A stretch of DNA of 64,000 bases from an uncultured Mucispirillum sp. (GCA_944324495.1 CALUWN010000007.1:44438-108437); one strand, 5' to 3'. Numbered from the stretch's first letter, positions 8,566 to 18,900 are shown. Numbers and translations: made by a program. The notes: generated from the letters alone by a model not told the origin.

Positions 8566-8784
8566 CAGATTGTCGAAAAAATACATTTTTTCGCCAGTCT
8601 TTTGATGAACCTAATAATGCTCTCCGCATTTTGTTAGGCTGTAAGGCTAACTAAACTTGGATACACGCTCCAAGTTTAGTTAAATAGATTATTTTTTAAT
8701 GTAGATAATATTTCTTATTATAAGTTTAAAATAATCAATAACTTTTTTGACAGTCTGAAGGGAGCATTACAAGCTCCCTTTTTT
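8566..8784 (+). ncRNA. candidate structured RNA ending in a terminator
   Basis: In the gene-free stretch after the TM2 pair, bases 8566-8580 can pair with 8743-8757 over 15 positions, two of them G-U. This encloses a hairpin at 8610-8638 (CCTAA/TTAGG outer, AATGC/GCATT inner) and a perfect 13-bp inverted repeat AACTAAACTTGGA at 8649-8661 with 8669-8681. A terminator follows at once. The left arm can instead fold locally with 8585-8600, giving a competing hairpin followed by TTTT. The alternatives resemble an attenuator or an independent small RNA. G-U pairs favour RNA read from the plus strand. No known family is recognised. Confidence 0.4.
8758..8784 (+). terminator. Rho-independent terminator
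   Basis: AAGGGAGC and GCTCCCTT pair around ATTACAA and are followed by a T-run. It ends either read-through from the TM2 genes or the candidate structured RNA just upstream. Confidence 0.85.
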
Positions 8785-8804
8785 ATTAACTCTTTAGAGA
8801 GTTG

Positions 8805-9512
8805 AGCATAGCGAAGCAAAAAACTACTGGCTATGCCAGTAGATGATAAAATCTTATAGAAAAAAATCTCCTTTATAGTAAGATGAATTGTTCAAGTTAC
8901 ATCAAACAAAAATAACAAGGAGATTTTATGTCACATAGTTTATCACATAGTAAATGGCTATGCAAGTATCACATAATATTTACACCTAAGTATAGACGAA
9001 AAATAATATATAACAAATATCGGGAAAGTATAAGAGATATTTTAAAAAGTTTATGTTCTTATAAAGGAATAGAGATATTAGAGGGTCATTTAATGCCAGA
9101 CCATGTACATTTACTGTTATCAATTCCACCCAAATATAGTGTATCAAGTATAATGGGCTATTTAAAAGGTAAGAGTTCATTAATGATATTTGAACGCCAT
9201 GCTAATTTAAAATATCAATTTGGTAATCGTCATTTTTGGTCAATAGGATATTATGTAAGTACAGTTGGATTAAATGAAGCAACAATAAGAAAATATATAC
9301 AAGACCAAGAAAAAGAAGATATATTACATGATAAGTTAGGGATAAAAGAATATAATGACCCTTTTAAAGGGTAGCTGGTAAAATAATATCACTGTTAGTG
9401 ATAAAATAGTATTAACTGCGATGTGACTTGAACAAGTCAGCACCTTTAGATGCTGCAGGTGATAGTGGCTTATAGCCAAAGAGCAAACTACCCGTTTAAC
9501 GGGTAGTTATGA
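8805..9512 (+). mobile_element. IS200/IS605-family element (tnpA only)
   Basis: An intact Y1 transposase gene is flanked by subterminal hairpins, as in IS200: CTACTGGC-TAT-GCCAGTAG at 8824-8842 on the left, and AACTACCCG-TTTAA-CGGGTAGTT at 9486-9508 on the right. There are no terminal inverted repeats, as expected for single-strand HUH transposition, and no tnpB. Exact cleavage sites cannot be fixed from one copy, so the ends are estimates; the ~0.7 kb length is typical. The right hairpin overlaps the stop codon of the neighbouring minus-strand gene. Confidence 0.8.
8928..9374 (+). CDS. tnpA: IS200-type Y1 HUH transposase TnpA
   Basis: The 148-residue length is normal for IS200 TnpA. The metal-binding HUH motif is H59-V60-H61 (in MPDHVHLLLS), and the nucleophilic tyrosine is Y123 (in ATIRKYIQDQ). 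All core residues are intact, so the enzyme should be active as a dimer cutting single-stranded DNA at the element's hairpin ends. AAGGAG sits seven bases before the ATG. The gene is inside a complete element and probably mobile. Confidence 0.95.
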   Translation: MSHSLSHSKWLCKYHIIFTPKYRRKIIYNKYRESIRDILKSLCSYKGIEILEGHLMPDHVHLLLSIPPKYSVSSIMGYLKGKSSLMIFERHANLKYQFGNRHFWSIGYYVSTVGLNEATIRKYIQDQEKEDILHDKLGIKEYNDPFKG

Positions 9513-10874
9513 TTTTCCTAAATTACTTTTAGTTTTATATGAAACAAGTGCAGCAAGCCTGCCTATATTTTTATAGCCTATTATACTACATATAAAATCG
9601 GTAAATTTTCCAAATTTTCTGTAAAACAGATTAAAAAGCAGGTATGGTATCCACTGGTTTTTAGATTTTGGCATCCTTTTTATAATATTTTTAATAGTAT
9701 AAATATCCTTATATATTTTAAGATAGCCAAGTTGTAGTTCCTGCTCTGTCATATTTTTAGGTTTGAAAACCACATTGGCTGTATTATATTTTTCATAATC
9801 ATCACTAATAAGTCTGCCTGTTGTTTTAAATTTTTTATAAAGCTTAGTGCCAGGGTATGGAGTTAATATGTGGGATGTAACAGTTTCTATTTTATTATCC
9901 ACAATCCATTTTAATGTTTTATCAAAAGTATCTTTTGTATCACCATCAAGCCCAAAAACAAAACTGGCATTTATCATAATTCCACGTTTATGTATTTCTG
10001 ATACTATATAATTATAGCGTTCTACATTGTTTTGTACTTTACTAACATCTTCAATAGATGAAGTATTAATGCTTTCAAACCCTATAAAAAGACTTTGGCA
10101 GCCTGCAGTTTTCATTTCATCAAGCATATTAGGAATATCAACAACATTACTTGAAACTGCGGCATTCCATTTTAAATTTAGCGGTTTTAAAGCTTTTAAT
10201 AAATCAAATGTCCAAGAAGGGTTGCCTATTAAGTTATCATCAATAAACATAATATGTGTAGAATTAATTGCTTTAATATCTGCAATAATATCATCTATAT
10301 TTCTAGTAACAAATAAGCCTTTATAAGCATCACAGCTGTTATAGCAGAAATCACATTTAAAAGGGCAGCCTCTGCTTGTAGATATTATATTATAATATAA
10401 ATATTCACTTCTATTAATAAGGTTATAAGCAGGGGATACAATATTTTCTGGTTTAATGTTTGCAGCATTATGGGTATATCTTTTTTTAAGGCAGCCTTTT
10501 TCAAAATCGCTTATAATATCATACCATGTAAATTCGGCAAGCCCTATACTTAATGCATCAAAATATTTTTCTGATTCATCTGGGTTTGCTGTAATATGGA
10601 TACCGCCTGCTACAACAGGAATATTTTTAGATTGAAATATTTTTGCTATTTCACAGGCTCTGGGAAAAATATCTACAGTAATACTTATGCCTACAATATC
10701 AACTTTTTTATCAAAATCAATATCCTTTATATTTTCGTTTTCATAGATAATAGTATGTTTATCTTGAAGCATATTTGCAATGGTTAAAAGCCCAAGGGAA
10801 GGGGACATTTTTGTTTTCAGCCCTGTATCCATTGGTCTTTTAATCATTCTTGGTTGAATAAGTTTGATAATCAT
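9507..10874 (-). CDS. B12-binding radical SAM protein
   Basis: From the preferred start the protein has 455 residues. An in-frame ATG at 10910 would overlap the upstream gene by 29 bases; the ATG at 10874 follows that gene's stop and matches family N-termini. Residues 1-130 form a cobalamin-binding-like domain (SLGLLTIANML, VGISITVDIF, VAGGIHITANP). The radical SAM [4Fe-4S] motif is C170-x3-C174-x2-C177. A SPASM-less C-terminal region follows. Relatives (BchE/oxygen-independent cyclase and methyltransferase group) act on varied lipids and natural products, and the substrate here is unknown. The last codon and stop lie inside the IS200 right hairpin, so the C-terminus may have been trimmed by insertion. 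Confidence 0.85.
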   Translation of the reverse strand: MIIKLIQPRMIKRPMDTGLKTKMSPSLGLLTIANMLQDKHTIIYENENIKDIDFDKKVDIVGISITVDIFPRACEIAKIFQSKNIPVVAGGIHITANPDESEKYFDALSIGLAEFTWYDIISDFEKGCLKKRYTHNAANIKPENIVSPAYNLINRSEYLYYNIISTSRGCPFKCDFCYNSCDAYKGLFVTRNIDDIIADIKAINSTHIMFIDDNLIGNPSWTFDLLKALKPLNLKWNAAVSSNVVDIPNMLDEMKTAGCQSLFIGFESINTSSIEDVSKVQNNVERYNYIVSEIHKRGIMINASFVFGLDGDTKDTFDKTLKWIVDNKIETVTSHILTPYPGTKLYKKFKTTGRLISDDYEKYNTANVVFKPKNMTEQELQLGYLKIYKDIYTIKNIIKRMPKSKNQWIPYLLFNLFYRKFGKFTDFICSIIGYKNIGRLAALVSYKTKSNLGKS

Positions 10875-10881
10875 AATGTTA

Positions 10882-11529
10882 CTATAACACCACGTAGAAT
10901 AATACTGCAAAAAATTGAAGCACAGTACCAGCTAATACAAACAAGTGCCATATGGCGTGGTTAAATGGAAGTGATTTCCATTTATAAAATATTACACCAA
11001 ATGAATAAGAAAGCCCGCCTGCTGCTAAAAGTATTACGCCACCTAGTTCAACATTTTTTACAAAAGGGTATATGGCAATCAATATCATCCACCCCATAGC
11101 AAGATATATAATAGTAGATATTTTCCTAAAATTATTACCATATATTATTTTTAATATTGTACCAGTAATAGCACACGCCCATATTACACCAAAAATAGAC
11201 CATCCCCAAGCACCACGCAGGTTTACAAGCATAAACGGTGTATAAGAGCCAGCAATAAGGTAATATATAGATATGTGGTCAAACATATTTAATTTTTTTG
11301 CTGCTTTTGTTTTTGAAAAGCTGTGGTACAATGTGGAGGCAGTATATAAAACTATCATAGATGCACCATATATGGCAGATGATACAACCTTCCATGCATC
11401 CCCATAAATGGCAGCAAATACAACTAATATAACAAGCCCTGCTATACTTAATGCAATACCAATGCCGTGGGTAACTGCATTCATAATTTCTTCAGCTTTT
11501 GAATATTTTGGTAAACTTATTTCAGACAT
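10882..11529 (-). CDS. hemolysin III / PAQR-family membrane protein
   Basis: A 215-residue, seven-helix membrane protein with the family motifs: NAVTHGIGIALSI in TM1, STLYHSF after TM3, DHISIYYLIAGSYTPF, and a final NHAIWHLFVLAG. The conserved histidines and aspartate (H22, the YHS histidine, DH, and HxxxH near the end) form the zinc site seen in PAQR proteins. Bacterial members (YqfA/TrhA) are linked to membrane lipid homeostasis. The hemolysin name is historical and does not establish toxicity. GGAG precedes the ATG. The radical SAM gene starts eight bases after the stop, so the two are likely co-transcribed. Confidence 0.85.
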   Translation of the reverse strand: MSEISLPKYSKAEEIMNAVTHGIGIALSIAGLVILVVFAAIYGDAWKVVSSAIYGASMIVLYTASTLYHSFSKTKAAKKLNMFDHISIYYLIAGSYTPFMLVNLRGAWGWSIFGVIWACAITGTILKIIYGNNFRKISTIIYLAMGWMILIAIYPFVKNVELGGVILLAAGGLSYSFGVIFYKWKSLPFNHAIWHLFVLAGTVLQFFAVLFYVVL

Positions 11530-11562
11530 TTTTACTCCAAATAATTAATAAAAAAAGAGTTT

Positions 11563-11757
11563 TTAAGGGAGAAATTCATCTATAGAGTGTTCTTTAATTT
11601 TTAACGGTCCTTGAAACAGGCCGCATCTTGATTTGACTTCATCTTTCGTAATATACTTTTTTAAAGCTGCACATCTAAAAAGATATAATTCTTTCATCTG
11701 CTCTACTTTTATTTCTTTTTTATGGATACAGCCGTGATTACATCCTCTCAAACTCAT
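11563..11757 (-). CDS. small four-cysteine protein, 64 aa
   Basis: The ORF encodes a basic protein with cysteines at 6, 10, 29 and 45 (GCNHGCIHKK... CAALKKY... RCGLFQG), a spacing that could bind a metal. No family is recognised. The ribosome site is poor: pyrimidines (CCCCCTT) precede the ATG, and the frame stays open for many codons upstream without another ATG. It is a gene candidate because its codons and composition look coding and it fits the gap before the hemolysin-III gene on the same strand. Confidence 0.5.
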   Translation of the reverse strand: MSLRGCNHGCIHKKEIKVEQMKELYLFRCAALKKYITKDEVKSRCGLFQGPLKIKEHSIDEFLP

Positions 11758-11888
11758 AAGGGGGATTATATCATTAAAAAATATATTATCAATAAAAAAT
11801 TGCTATTTTTTATTAAATTATATTGTAATTTATCATATTAATATTATATGAAATATATTAATTGTATTAATTATTACGAGGCATTTTT

Positions 11889-13583
11889 ATGGCATCACAT
11901 GAGAATTTAAAACCTGTTATATTTGAATCATTAAAAGGCTATTCATTGAAACTATTTAAGAAAGATTTGTTTGCAGGCATTACTGTAGGTATTGTAGCAA
12001 TCCCTTTAGCACTTGCTTTTGCAATAGCCAGTGGAGCAACACCATCTCAAGGGATATTTACGGCAGTAATTGCAGGGTTTTTAATATCCTTTTTAGGTGG
12101 CAGCAGGTATCAAATAGGCGGTCCAACTGGTGCATTTGTAATAATAGTATATGGTATAATAGCAGAGTACGGATATGACGGGCTTCTGCTTGCAACTATT
12201 ATGGCAGGTATTATTTTAATATTTTTAGGGCTTATAAAGGTGGGCTCATTTATTAAGTTTATTCCATACCCTGTAACTACTGGGTTTACAGCAGGTATTG
12301 GGGTTGTGATATTTTCTTCTCAAATAAAAGATTTTTTAGGGCTTACATATAAAGAAACATCTGTAGAATTTATTGATAAGTGGGCTGCAATTTTTTCAAA
12401 CCTGCAAGGCATAAATTATCAGTCAGCACTAATTGGAGTTTTAACTATATTGGTTATACTAATACTTAGGAAGATATCAACAAATATACCATCTCATGTG
12501 GCAGCAATAATTATTGCAACAGCTGTATCATATTTTTTAAATATGAATGTGGAAACAATAGGTGGCAGGTTTGGCAATATTGAAGCTGTCTTTCCTTCTT
12601 TTACAGTGCCTGAAATCACACTGGAAAAAATAAGGCTTTTATTTCCAGCAGCCATAACAATAGCACTGCTTGCAGGTATAGAATCACTTTTATCTGCTGT
12701 GGTGGCAGACGGTATGACAGGCTCTCACCATAAATCAAATACAGAGCTTGTAGGGCAAGGTGTTGCAAATATTTTCAGTGGTTTTTTTGGGTGTATTCCC
12801 GCAACTGGTGCAATAGCAAGAACAGCTACAAATGTAAGAGCAGGTGGCATAAGCCCAGTTTCAGGTATGATACACGCCATATTTTTAGGGCTTTTTATAT
12901 TGTTTTTCTCATTTTTAATAGAAGTAATACCAATGGCTGCTTTAGCAGGGGTTTTACTTGTGGTATCAGTTGATATGATGGGGCTTAAAAATATGAAAAG
13001 CTTATTTAGTGCTCCAAAAAGTGATATATTAGTACTGCTTACTACATTTATATTAACAATCATTGTAGATTTAACAGCAGCTGTGCAGGTTGGTGTAGTT
13101 TTAGCAGCATTATTATTTATGAAAAGAATGAGCGATGTTACAAGTATGGGTAAGATTAATTTTGATGCTTCAGAAGCAGCAGCAAAAGAAAACTATGACC
13201 CAGATGCTACATCAAACAAAGTAATACCTGAGGGTGTAGAAGTTTATGAAATAAACGGACCATTCTTTTTTGGTGTTGCAGATATGCTTATAAATACCTT
13301 AGAGCATATAGGTAAAACTCCAAAAGTATTTATATTAAGGATGCGGAATGTGCCTGCAATTGATGCTACAGGTGAGCACGCTTTAGAAAACTTCTACCAT
13401 ACCTGTAAAAAATTAGGTATAGCTCTTGTCTTATCAGGGGTTAATAAAGCACCATATGAAACATTAAAGAAAATGCATTTTATAGATATGATAGGAAAAG
13501 AAAATGTCCTTAACCATATAGATAAAGCATTGGTTAGGACAAATGAAATATTAGATGAGATAAATAAATCAGAAGCAAAATAA
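11889..13583 (+). CDS. SulP-family anion transporter with STAS domain
   Basis: A 564-residue inner-membrane transporter. The hydrophobic part (about 25-420) has the SulP signature GGSRYQIGGPTGAFVIIV and PGTGAIART-like text (GCIPATGAIARTATNVRAGG). A C-terminal STAS domain (about 440-555) contains IDATG, the site related to regulatory phosphorylation in anti-sigma antagonists. SulP members move sulfate, bicarbonate or dicarboxylates, and no neighbour (such as a carbonic anhydrase) narrows the substrate here. GAGG precedes the ATG. The gene stands alone and ends at a terminator. Confidence 0.9.
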   Translation: MASHENLKPVIFESLKGYSLKLFKKDLFAGITVGIVAIPLALAFAIASGATPSQGIFTAVIAGFLISFLGGSRYQIGGPTGAFVIIVYGIIAEYGYDGLLLATIMAGIILIFLGLIKVGSFIKFIPYPVTTGFTAGIGVVIFSSQIKDFLGLTYKETSVEFIDKWAAIFSNLQGINYQSALIGVLTILVILILRKISTNIPSHVAAIIIATAVSYFLNMNVETIGGRFGNIEAVFPSFTVPEITLEKIRLLFPAAITIALLAGIESLLSAVVADGMTGSHHKSNTELVGQGVANIFSGFFGCIPATGAIARTATNVRAGGISPVSGMIHAIFLGLFILFFSFLIEVIPMAALAGVLLVVSVDMMGLKNMKSLFSAPKSDILVLLTTFILTIIVDLTAAVQVGVVLAALLFMKRMSDVTSMGKINFDASEAAAKENYDPDATSNKVIPEGVEVYEINGPFFFGVADMLINTLEHIGKTPKVFILRMRNVPAIDATGEHALENFYHTCKKLGIALVLSGVNKAPYETLKKMHFIDMIGKENVLNHIDKALVRTNEILDEINKSEAK

Positions 13584-13590
13584 AAATATA

Positions 13591-13621
13591 AGCCCACTAA
13601 TATATATAGTGGGCTTTTTTT
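13591..13621 (+). terminator. terminator after the SulP gene
   Basis: AGCCCACTA and TAGTGGGCT form a perfect stem followed by at least seven T. It also lies just past the end of the convergent peroxiredoxin gene and may serve it weakly. Confidence 0.85.
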
Positions 13622-13629
13622 ATGATTAA

Positions 13630-14307
13630 TTATTTTTCTTTTCTAAAGCACATAAACCAGTCAAGGCAGTACATATTATCATCTTTACTTTCCATACGTT
13701 CTTTAGCTGTGCCACAGCTGCCTGCTGTTGGGATAATAACATCATCACCGGGACGCCAGTCAGCAGGGGTTGCGCATTTATCACTGTCTGCTTTTTGGAG
13801 TGCAAGCACTATTCTTTTTATTTCATCAAAGTTTCTACCAGTTGATAATGGATAGTATAAAATAGTGCGGATAACGCCTTCTGGGTCAATAACAAATACG
13901 GCACGAACTGCTTGAGTGTTTGACTGGTTAGGCTGTATCATGCCGTATTTTTTAGCAACTTCCATTCTAATATCTTCAATTAATGGAAATGTAACATTAA
14001 TATTTTTAAGCCCGTTCCACTCAAGCTCTTGGATTTTTCTAAGCCATGCAATATGGGCATAAAGTGAATCAACTGATAAACCCACAAGCTGTACATTTAA
14101 TTTTTCAAATTCATCCATCATAGATGCAAAAGTCATAAATTCTGTAGTACATACTGGAGTAAAATCAGCAGGGTGGGAAAATAATATAACCCATTTACCT
14201 TTATAGTCTATTGGAAAGTTAATCTCTCCTTGAGTAGTAACTGCTTTAAATTCTGGTGCTTTATCACCTATTAAAGGCATTCTGTTTACTTGATTTTGTT
14301 CTTCCAT
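13630..14307 (-). CDS. peroxiredoxin (Prx6 / archaeal AhpC-like type)
   Basis: A 225-residue thiol peroxidase of the long-form Prx6 group. The peroxidatic cysteine is C53 in HPADFTPVCTTE. A C-terminal arm carries cysteines in CGTAKERM and YCLDWFMC, the arrangement in archaeal-type enzymes where a C-terminal cysteine resolves the sulfenate. It should reduce H2O2 and organic peroxides in the cytosol. GGAG precedes the ATG and a Fur/PerR-like palindrome lies 30-50 bases further upstream, so peroxide or iron control is plausible. Confidence 0.92.
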   Translation of the reverse strand: MEEQNQVNRMPLIGDKAPEFKAVTTQGEINFPIDYKGKWVILFSHPADFTPVCTTEFMTFASMMDEFEKLNVQLVGLSVDSLYAHIAWLRKIQELEWNGLKNINVTFPLIEDIRMEVAKKYGMIQPNQSNTQAVRAVFVIDPEGVIRTILYYPLSTGRNFDEIKRIVLALQKADSDKCATPADWRPGDDVIIPTAGSCGTAKERMESKDDNMYCLDWFMCFRKEK

Positions 14308-14337
14308 AATTATTCTCCTTTTTTTAAAATCAATTTA

Positions 14338-14360
14338 ATATTGATTATGATTTTCAATAT
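14338..14360 (-). promoter_or_regulatory. Fur/PerR-like operator upstream of the peroxiredoxin gene
   Basis: ATATTGA and TCAATAT are perfect inverted arms. On the minus strand the core TGAAAATCATAATCA (14342-14356) matches the Fur/PerR 7-1-7 consensus TGATAATnATTATCA at 12 of 14 positions. Its location just ahead of a peroxide-detoxifying gene fits redox or iron regulation. No regulator gene is in the window. Confidence 0.45.
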
Positions 14361-14504
14361 CATTAAATTACAAAAAAAGTCAAGAGGAAATTTTAAAAAA
14401 ATAAAATTTTTATTATAAGTCATCCAAGAAACAGCATATATAAATATAGTATATACGCTGCAGTTACAAACATACAAAAAAATATAAGAAAATAAAAAAA
14501 ATAC

Positions 14505-14720
14505 TTGCTTTTTTATTTTAGATGATATAGTATTTGCCACTAATGATGGAAACAAACCGCAGCTATTGTCTTAATAGTATCCATTAAAAGGGGAGTTTCT
14601 GACAAGCTAAATTATTAATACAAATTAAGAAAATTAAAATTGCTTTTTTATGGGGCAGAAAAATTTTAATAAATAATAATATATCGTGGTGAAAAACCAT
14701 AATTTTATTGGAGGTGTAAT
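14505..14720 (+). promoter_or_regulatory. candidate promoter and leader of the str ribosomal operon
   Basis: TTGCTT (14505-14510) and TATAGT (14526-14531), spaced by 15 bases, lie about 190 bases before rpsL. This leaves a long leader that contains a GGGGAG stretch and AT-rich segments but no ORF. Translational feedback sites are expected in ribosomal leaders, but I cannot define one. The rpsL ribosome site GGAGGTG is at 14711-14717. Confidence 0.35.
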
Positions 14721-15092
14721 TTGCCGACTCTTAATCAGTTAGTTAGATTTGGTCGTATGGAAATGATTAAAAAGACTAAATCTCCGGCATTACAAGCAAA
14801 CCCACAAAGACGTGGCGTGTGTGTTCGTGTTTATACCACAACACCTAAAAAACCTAACTCAGCTTTAAGAAAAGTTGCAAGGGTTCGTTTAACAAATGGT
14901 ATTGAGGTAACAGCTTATATCCCGGGTATAGGCCACAACCTTCAAGAGCACTCTGTTGTTCTCGTTCGTGGTGGAAGGGTAAAAGACTTACCGGGTGTTC
15001 GTTACAAAGTTGTTCGTGGCGCACTTGATACTGCAGGCGTTGCAAACAGGAAAAAAAGCCGTTCTAAATACGGTGCTAAAAGGCCTAAATAA
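14721..15092 (+). CDS. rpsL: 30S ribosomal protein S12
   Basis: The 123-residue protein begins at a TTG codon: MPTLNQLVR aligns exactly with known S12 and GGAGGTG is correctly placed. The decoding-centre loop [11 protein letters not shown] and [12 protein letters not shown] are intact, including K43 and K88, where streptomycin resistance changes occur in other bacteria. The protein therefore looks like the wild-type, drug-sensitive form. First gene of rpsL-rpsG-fusA-tuf-rpsJ-rplC. Confidence 0.98.
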   Translation: MPTLNQLVRFGRMEMIKKTKSPALQANPQRRGVCVRVYTTTPKKPNSALRKVARVRLTNGIEVTAYIPGIGHNLQEHSVVLVRGGRVKDLPGVRYKVVRGALDTAGVANRKKSRSKYGAKRPK

Positions 15093-15105
15093 GAGGGGAA
15101 TATAA

Positions 15106-15576
<471 letters not shown>

Positions 15577-15590
15577 TATAGGAGTTTCCT

Positions 15591-17669
15591 GTGGCAAGAG
15601 CAAAATCATTAGATTTACAAAGAAATATCGGTATCATGGCTCACATTGATGCTGGTAAAACTACTACTACAGAACGTATATTATACTATACTGGTGTAAA
15701 CTATAAAATAGGCGAAGTTCACGAAGGCGCAGCTACTATGGACTGGATGGAGCAGGAAAGAGAAAGAGGTATCACAATTACTTCTGCTACTACTCAATGC
15801 TTCTGGAAAGACTATGTTATTAACATTATCGATACTCCGGGACACGTGGACTTTACAATTGAAGTTGAACGTTCATTAAAAGTATTAGACGGTGCAGTTG
15901 GTGTATTCTGTGCTGTTGCTGGTGTTCAACCTCAATCTGAAACAGTTTGGAGACAAGCTGATAAATACAAAGTGCCAAGAGTTGCATTTGTAAACAAAAT
16001 GGATAGAACTGGTGCTAACTTCTACCGTGTTCTTGATATGATGAATGATAGACTTGGTGCTACACCTGTTGCAATTCAAATACCAATAGGTGCTGAAGAC
16101 AAATTCCAAGGCGTAGTTGATTTAATAGAAATGAAAGGCTACATTTGGGATGTTGAAGGCGACTTCGGTATGAAATTTAAAGAAGTAGAAATCCCTGCTG
16201 ATTTAAAAGATAAAGCTGATGAATATCGTGCTAAAATGATAGAAACTGTTGTTGAAGCAGATGAAGAGCTTATGGAAAAATATTTAGAAGGTGGCGAAAT
16301 CTCTAATGATGAAATTAAAGCTGCACTTCGTAAAGGTACTTGTGCATTACAGTTTAACCCTGTATTATGCGGTACTGCTTTTAAATATAAAGGTATCCAA
16401 AAACTTTTAGATGCAGTTGTTGAATACCTTCCATCTCCACTTGATATTCCAGCTATTTCTGGTATTAACCCAGAAACTAACGAAGAAGAAGTTCGTAATG
16501 CAAGTGATGATGAACCATTTGCAGCATTAGCATTCAAAATCATGACAGACCCATACATGGGCCAGCTTGCATACTTTAGGGTTTATTCTGGTGTGTTTGA
16601 AGCAGGTAATTATGTTTTAAACTCTACTAAAAATAAAAAAGAACGTATCGGCCGTCTTTTAAAAATGCACTCTAATAAAAGGGAAGACATTTCTGAAATC
16701 AGGGCTGGTGATATTTGTGCAACAGTTGGTTTAAAATTCACTACAACAGGGGACACTCTTTGTGATGAGAAAAAACCAATCATATTAGAAGCTATGGAAT
16801 TTCCAGAGCCAGTTATCTCTATTGCTATTGAACCAAAAACAAAAGCAGACCAGGATAAACTCTCTGTTGCATTAGGTAAACTTGCTTCTGAAGACCCATC
16901 TTTCAGAGTTAGAGTTGATGAAGAAACAGGCCAAACAGTTATTTCTGGTATGGGTGAACTTCACCTTGAAATCATTGTTGACCGTTTAAAAAGAGAGTTT
17001 AAAGTGGAAGCAAATATTGGTAACCCACAAGTTGCTTACCGCGAAACATTCCGTAAAGCAGTTAAAACTGAAGGTAAATATATTAAACAGTCTGGTGGTA
17101 AAGGTAACTACGGCCACTGCTGGTTAGAAATGACACCGCTTGAACCGGGTAAAGGTTTTGAGTTTGAAAACAAAATCGTTGGTGGTGCTATTCCAAAAGA
17201 ATATATCCCAGCTATTGAAAAAGGTGTTGCAGAAGCTATGGAAAATGGTATAGTTGCAGGCTATCCTGTTGTTGACTTTAAAGTAACTGTATTTGACGGT
17301 TCTTTCCACGAAGTTGACTCTAACGAGATGGCATTTAAAATCGCTGCTTCTATGGCATTTAAAGACGGTATGAAACAAGCTTCACCTGTATTATTAGAGC
17401 CTATTATGAAAGTGGAAGTTGTTACTCCAGATGAATACATGGGCGATGTTATGGGTGACTTAAGCTCAAGACGTGGTAGAATTGAAGGTATGAACGTACA
17501 AGGTAATGCGCAGGTAATTAATGCGATGGTACCATTAAAACAAATGTTTGGTTATTCAACTGAACTTCGTTCTATTACTCAAGGCCGCGCAACTTATACT
17601 ATGCAGTTTGACCATTACGAAGAAGTACCTGCAAATATTGCAGAAGAAATAATTAAAGCTAGAAATTAA
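15591..17669 (+). CDS. fusA: elongation factor G
   Basis: A 692-residue translational GTPase starting at GTG. G motifs are [12 protein letters not shown] (P-loop), RGITI (switch I), DTPGHVDF (G3) and NKMDRTGA (G4). All five EF-G domains are represented, including the domain IV segment [13 protein letters not shown] and the C-terminal [10 protein letters not shown]. It drives tRNA-mRNA translocation. It reads as the canonical str-operon copy. Confidence 0.98.
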   Translation: MARAKSLDLQRNIGIMAHIDAGKTTTTERILYYTGVNYKIGEVHEGAATMDWMEQERERGITITSATTQCFWKDYVINIIDTPGHVDFTIEVERSLKVLDGAVGVFCAVAGVQPQSETVWRQADKYKVPRVAFVNKMDRTGANFYRVLDMMNDRLGATPVAIQIPIGAEDKFQGVVDLIEMKGYIWDVEGDFGMKFKEVEIPADLKDKADEYRAKMIETVVEADEELMEKYLEGGEISNDEIKAALRKGTCALQFNPVLCGTAFKYKGIQKLLDAVVEYLPSPLDIPAISGINPETNEEEVRNASDDEPFAALAFKIMTDPYMGQLAYFRVYSGVFEAGNYVLNSTKNKKERIGRLLKMHSNKREDISEIRAGDICATVGLKFTTTGDTLCDEKKPIILEAMEFPEPVISIAIEPKTKADQDKLSVALGKLASEDPSFRVRVDEETGQTVISGMGELHLEIIVDRLKREFKVEANIGNPQVAYRETFRKAVKTEGKYIKQSGGKGNYGHCWLEMTPLEPGKGFEFENKIVGGAIPKEYIPAIEKGVAEAMENGIVAGYPVVDFKVTVFDGSFHEVDSNEMAFKIAASMAFKDGMKQASPVLLEPIMKVEVVTPDEYMGDVMGDLSSRRGRIEGMNVQGNAQVINAMVPLKQMFGYSTELRSITQGRATYTMQFDHYEEVPANIAEEIIKARN

Positions 17670-17691
17670 TAAGATTTTGGAGGAATAAATC

Positions 17692-18882
17692 ATGGCAAAA
17701 CAAAAATTTGAAAGAACAAAACCACACGTAAACGTTGGTACAATCGGTCACGTTGACCACGGTAAAACTACATTAACAGCAGCTTTAACAAACGTATTAT
17801 CTCAAAAAGGTCTTGCATCTTTTGTAGACTATGCAAACATTGACAAAGCTCCTGAAGAAAGAGAACGTGGTATTACTATTGCAACAAGCCACGTTGAATA
17901 TGAATCTGAAACTCGTCACTATGCACACGTTGACTGCCCAGGTCACGCCGACTACGTTAAAAACATGATTACTGGTGCTGCTCAGATGGATGGTGCTATA
18001 TTAGTTGTTTCTGCAGCTGACGGCCCTATGCCACAAACTCGTGAACACATCCTTCTTGCTCGTCAAGTTGGCGTTCCATACATCATCGTTTTCATGAACA
18101 AATGTGATATGGTTGACGATGCTGAACTTTTAGAACTTGTTGAAATGGAAATCAGAGAATTATTATCTTCATATGAATTCCCTGGTGATGATACTCCAAT
18201 TATCAAAGGTTCTGCATTAAAAGCATTAGAAAACCCAACAGATGAAACTTTAACTAAACCTATTTGGGATTTATTAGCAGCATTAGACTCTTACATCCCA
18301 ACTCCAGAACGTTCTGTTGACCAACCATTCTTAATGCCAATAGAAGACGTTTTCTCTATTTCTGGCCGTGGTACAGTTGTTACAGGTAGAGTTGAACGTG
18401 GTATTATTAAAGTTGGTGAAGAGATTGAAATAGTTGGTATTCGTGACACATCTAAAACAACAGTTACTGGTATTGAAATGTTCCGTAAACTTTTAGACCA
18501 AGGTGAAGCTGGTGATAACATCGGTGTGTTACTCCGTGGTACTAAAAAAGATGAAGTTGAACGTGGTCAAGTTTTAGCTAAACCTGGCACAATCACTCCA
18601 CACAAAAAATTCAAAGCTGAAGCTTATATCTTAAATAAAGACGAAGGTGGCCGTCACACTCCATTCTTCGGTGGTTACCGTCCACAGTTCTATTTCAGAA
18701 CTACTGACGTTACAGGTATCATCACTTTACAAGAAGGCGTAGAAATGGTTATGCCTGGTGATAACATCAGCTGTGAAGTACAACTTATCCAACCTATCGC
18801 TATGGAAAAAGGTTTACGTTTTGCTATCCGTGAAGGTGGTAGAACTGTTGGTGCAGGTGTTGTTACTGAAATTATTGAATAA
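17692..18882 (+). CDS. tuf: elongation factor Tu
   Basis: A 396-residue EF-Tu with [10 protein letters not shown] (P-loop), [12 protein letters not shown] (switch I), DCPGHADY (G3) and NKCD (G4), then domains 2 and 3 through [13 protein letters not shown]. It delivers aminoacyl-tRNA to the ribosome. AGGAG is eight bases from the ATG. Only one tuf is seen in the window. Confidence 0.98.
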   Translation: MAKQKFERTKPHVNVGTIGHVDHGKTTLTAALTNVLSQKGLASFVDYANIDKAPEERERGITIATSHVEYESETRHYAHVDCPGHADYVKNMITGAAQMDGAILVVSAADGPMPQTREHILLARQVGVPYIIVFMNKCDMVDDAELLELVEMEIRELLSSYEFPGDDTPIIKGSALKALENPTDETLTKPIWDLLAALDSYIPTPERSVDQPFLMPIEDVFSISGRGTVVTGRVERGIIKVGEEIEIVGIRDTSKTTVTGIEMFRKLLDQGEAGDNIGVLLRGTKKDEVERGQVLAKPGTITPHKKFKAEAYILNKDEGGRHTPFFGGYRPQFYFRTTDVTGIITLQEGVEMVMPGDNISCEVQLIQPIAMEKGLRFAIREGGRTVGAGVVTEIIE

Positions 18883-18900
18883 TCAGGCTGGTAGATTATA

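Noticed and set aside
14310..14555. Minus-strand ORF of 81 codons upstream of the peroxiredoxin gene
   Set aside because: It covers the operator-like palindrome and AT-rich promoter DNA, lacks a ribosome site, and its Phe/Ile-rich text looks like translated spacer.
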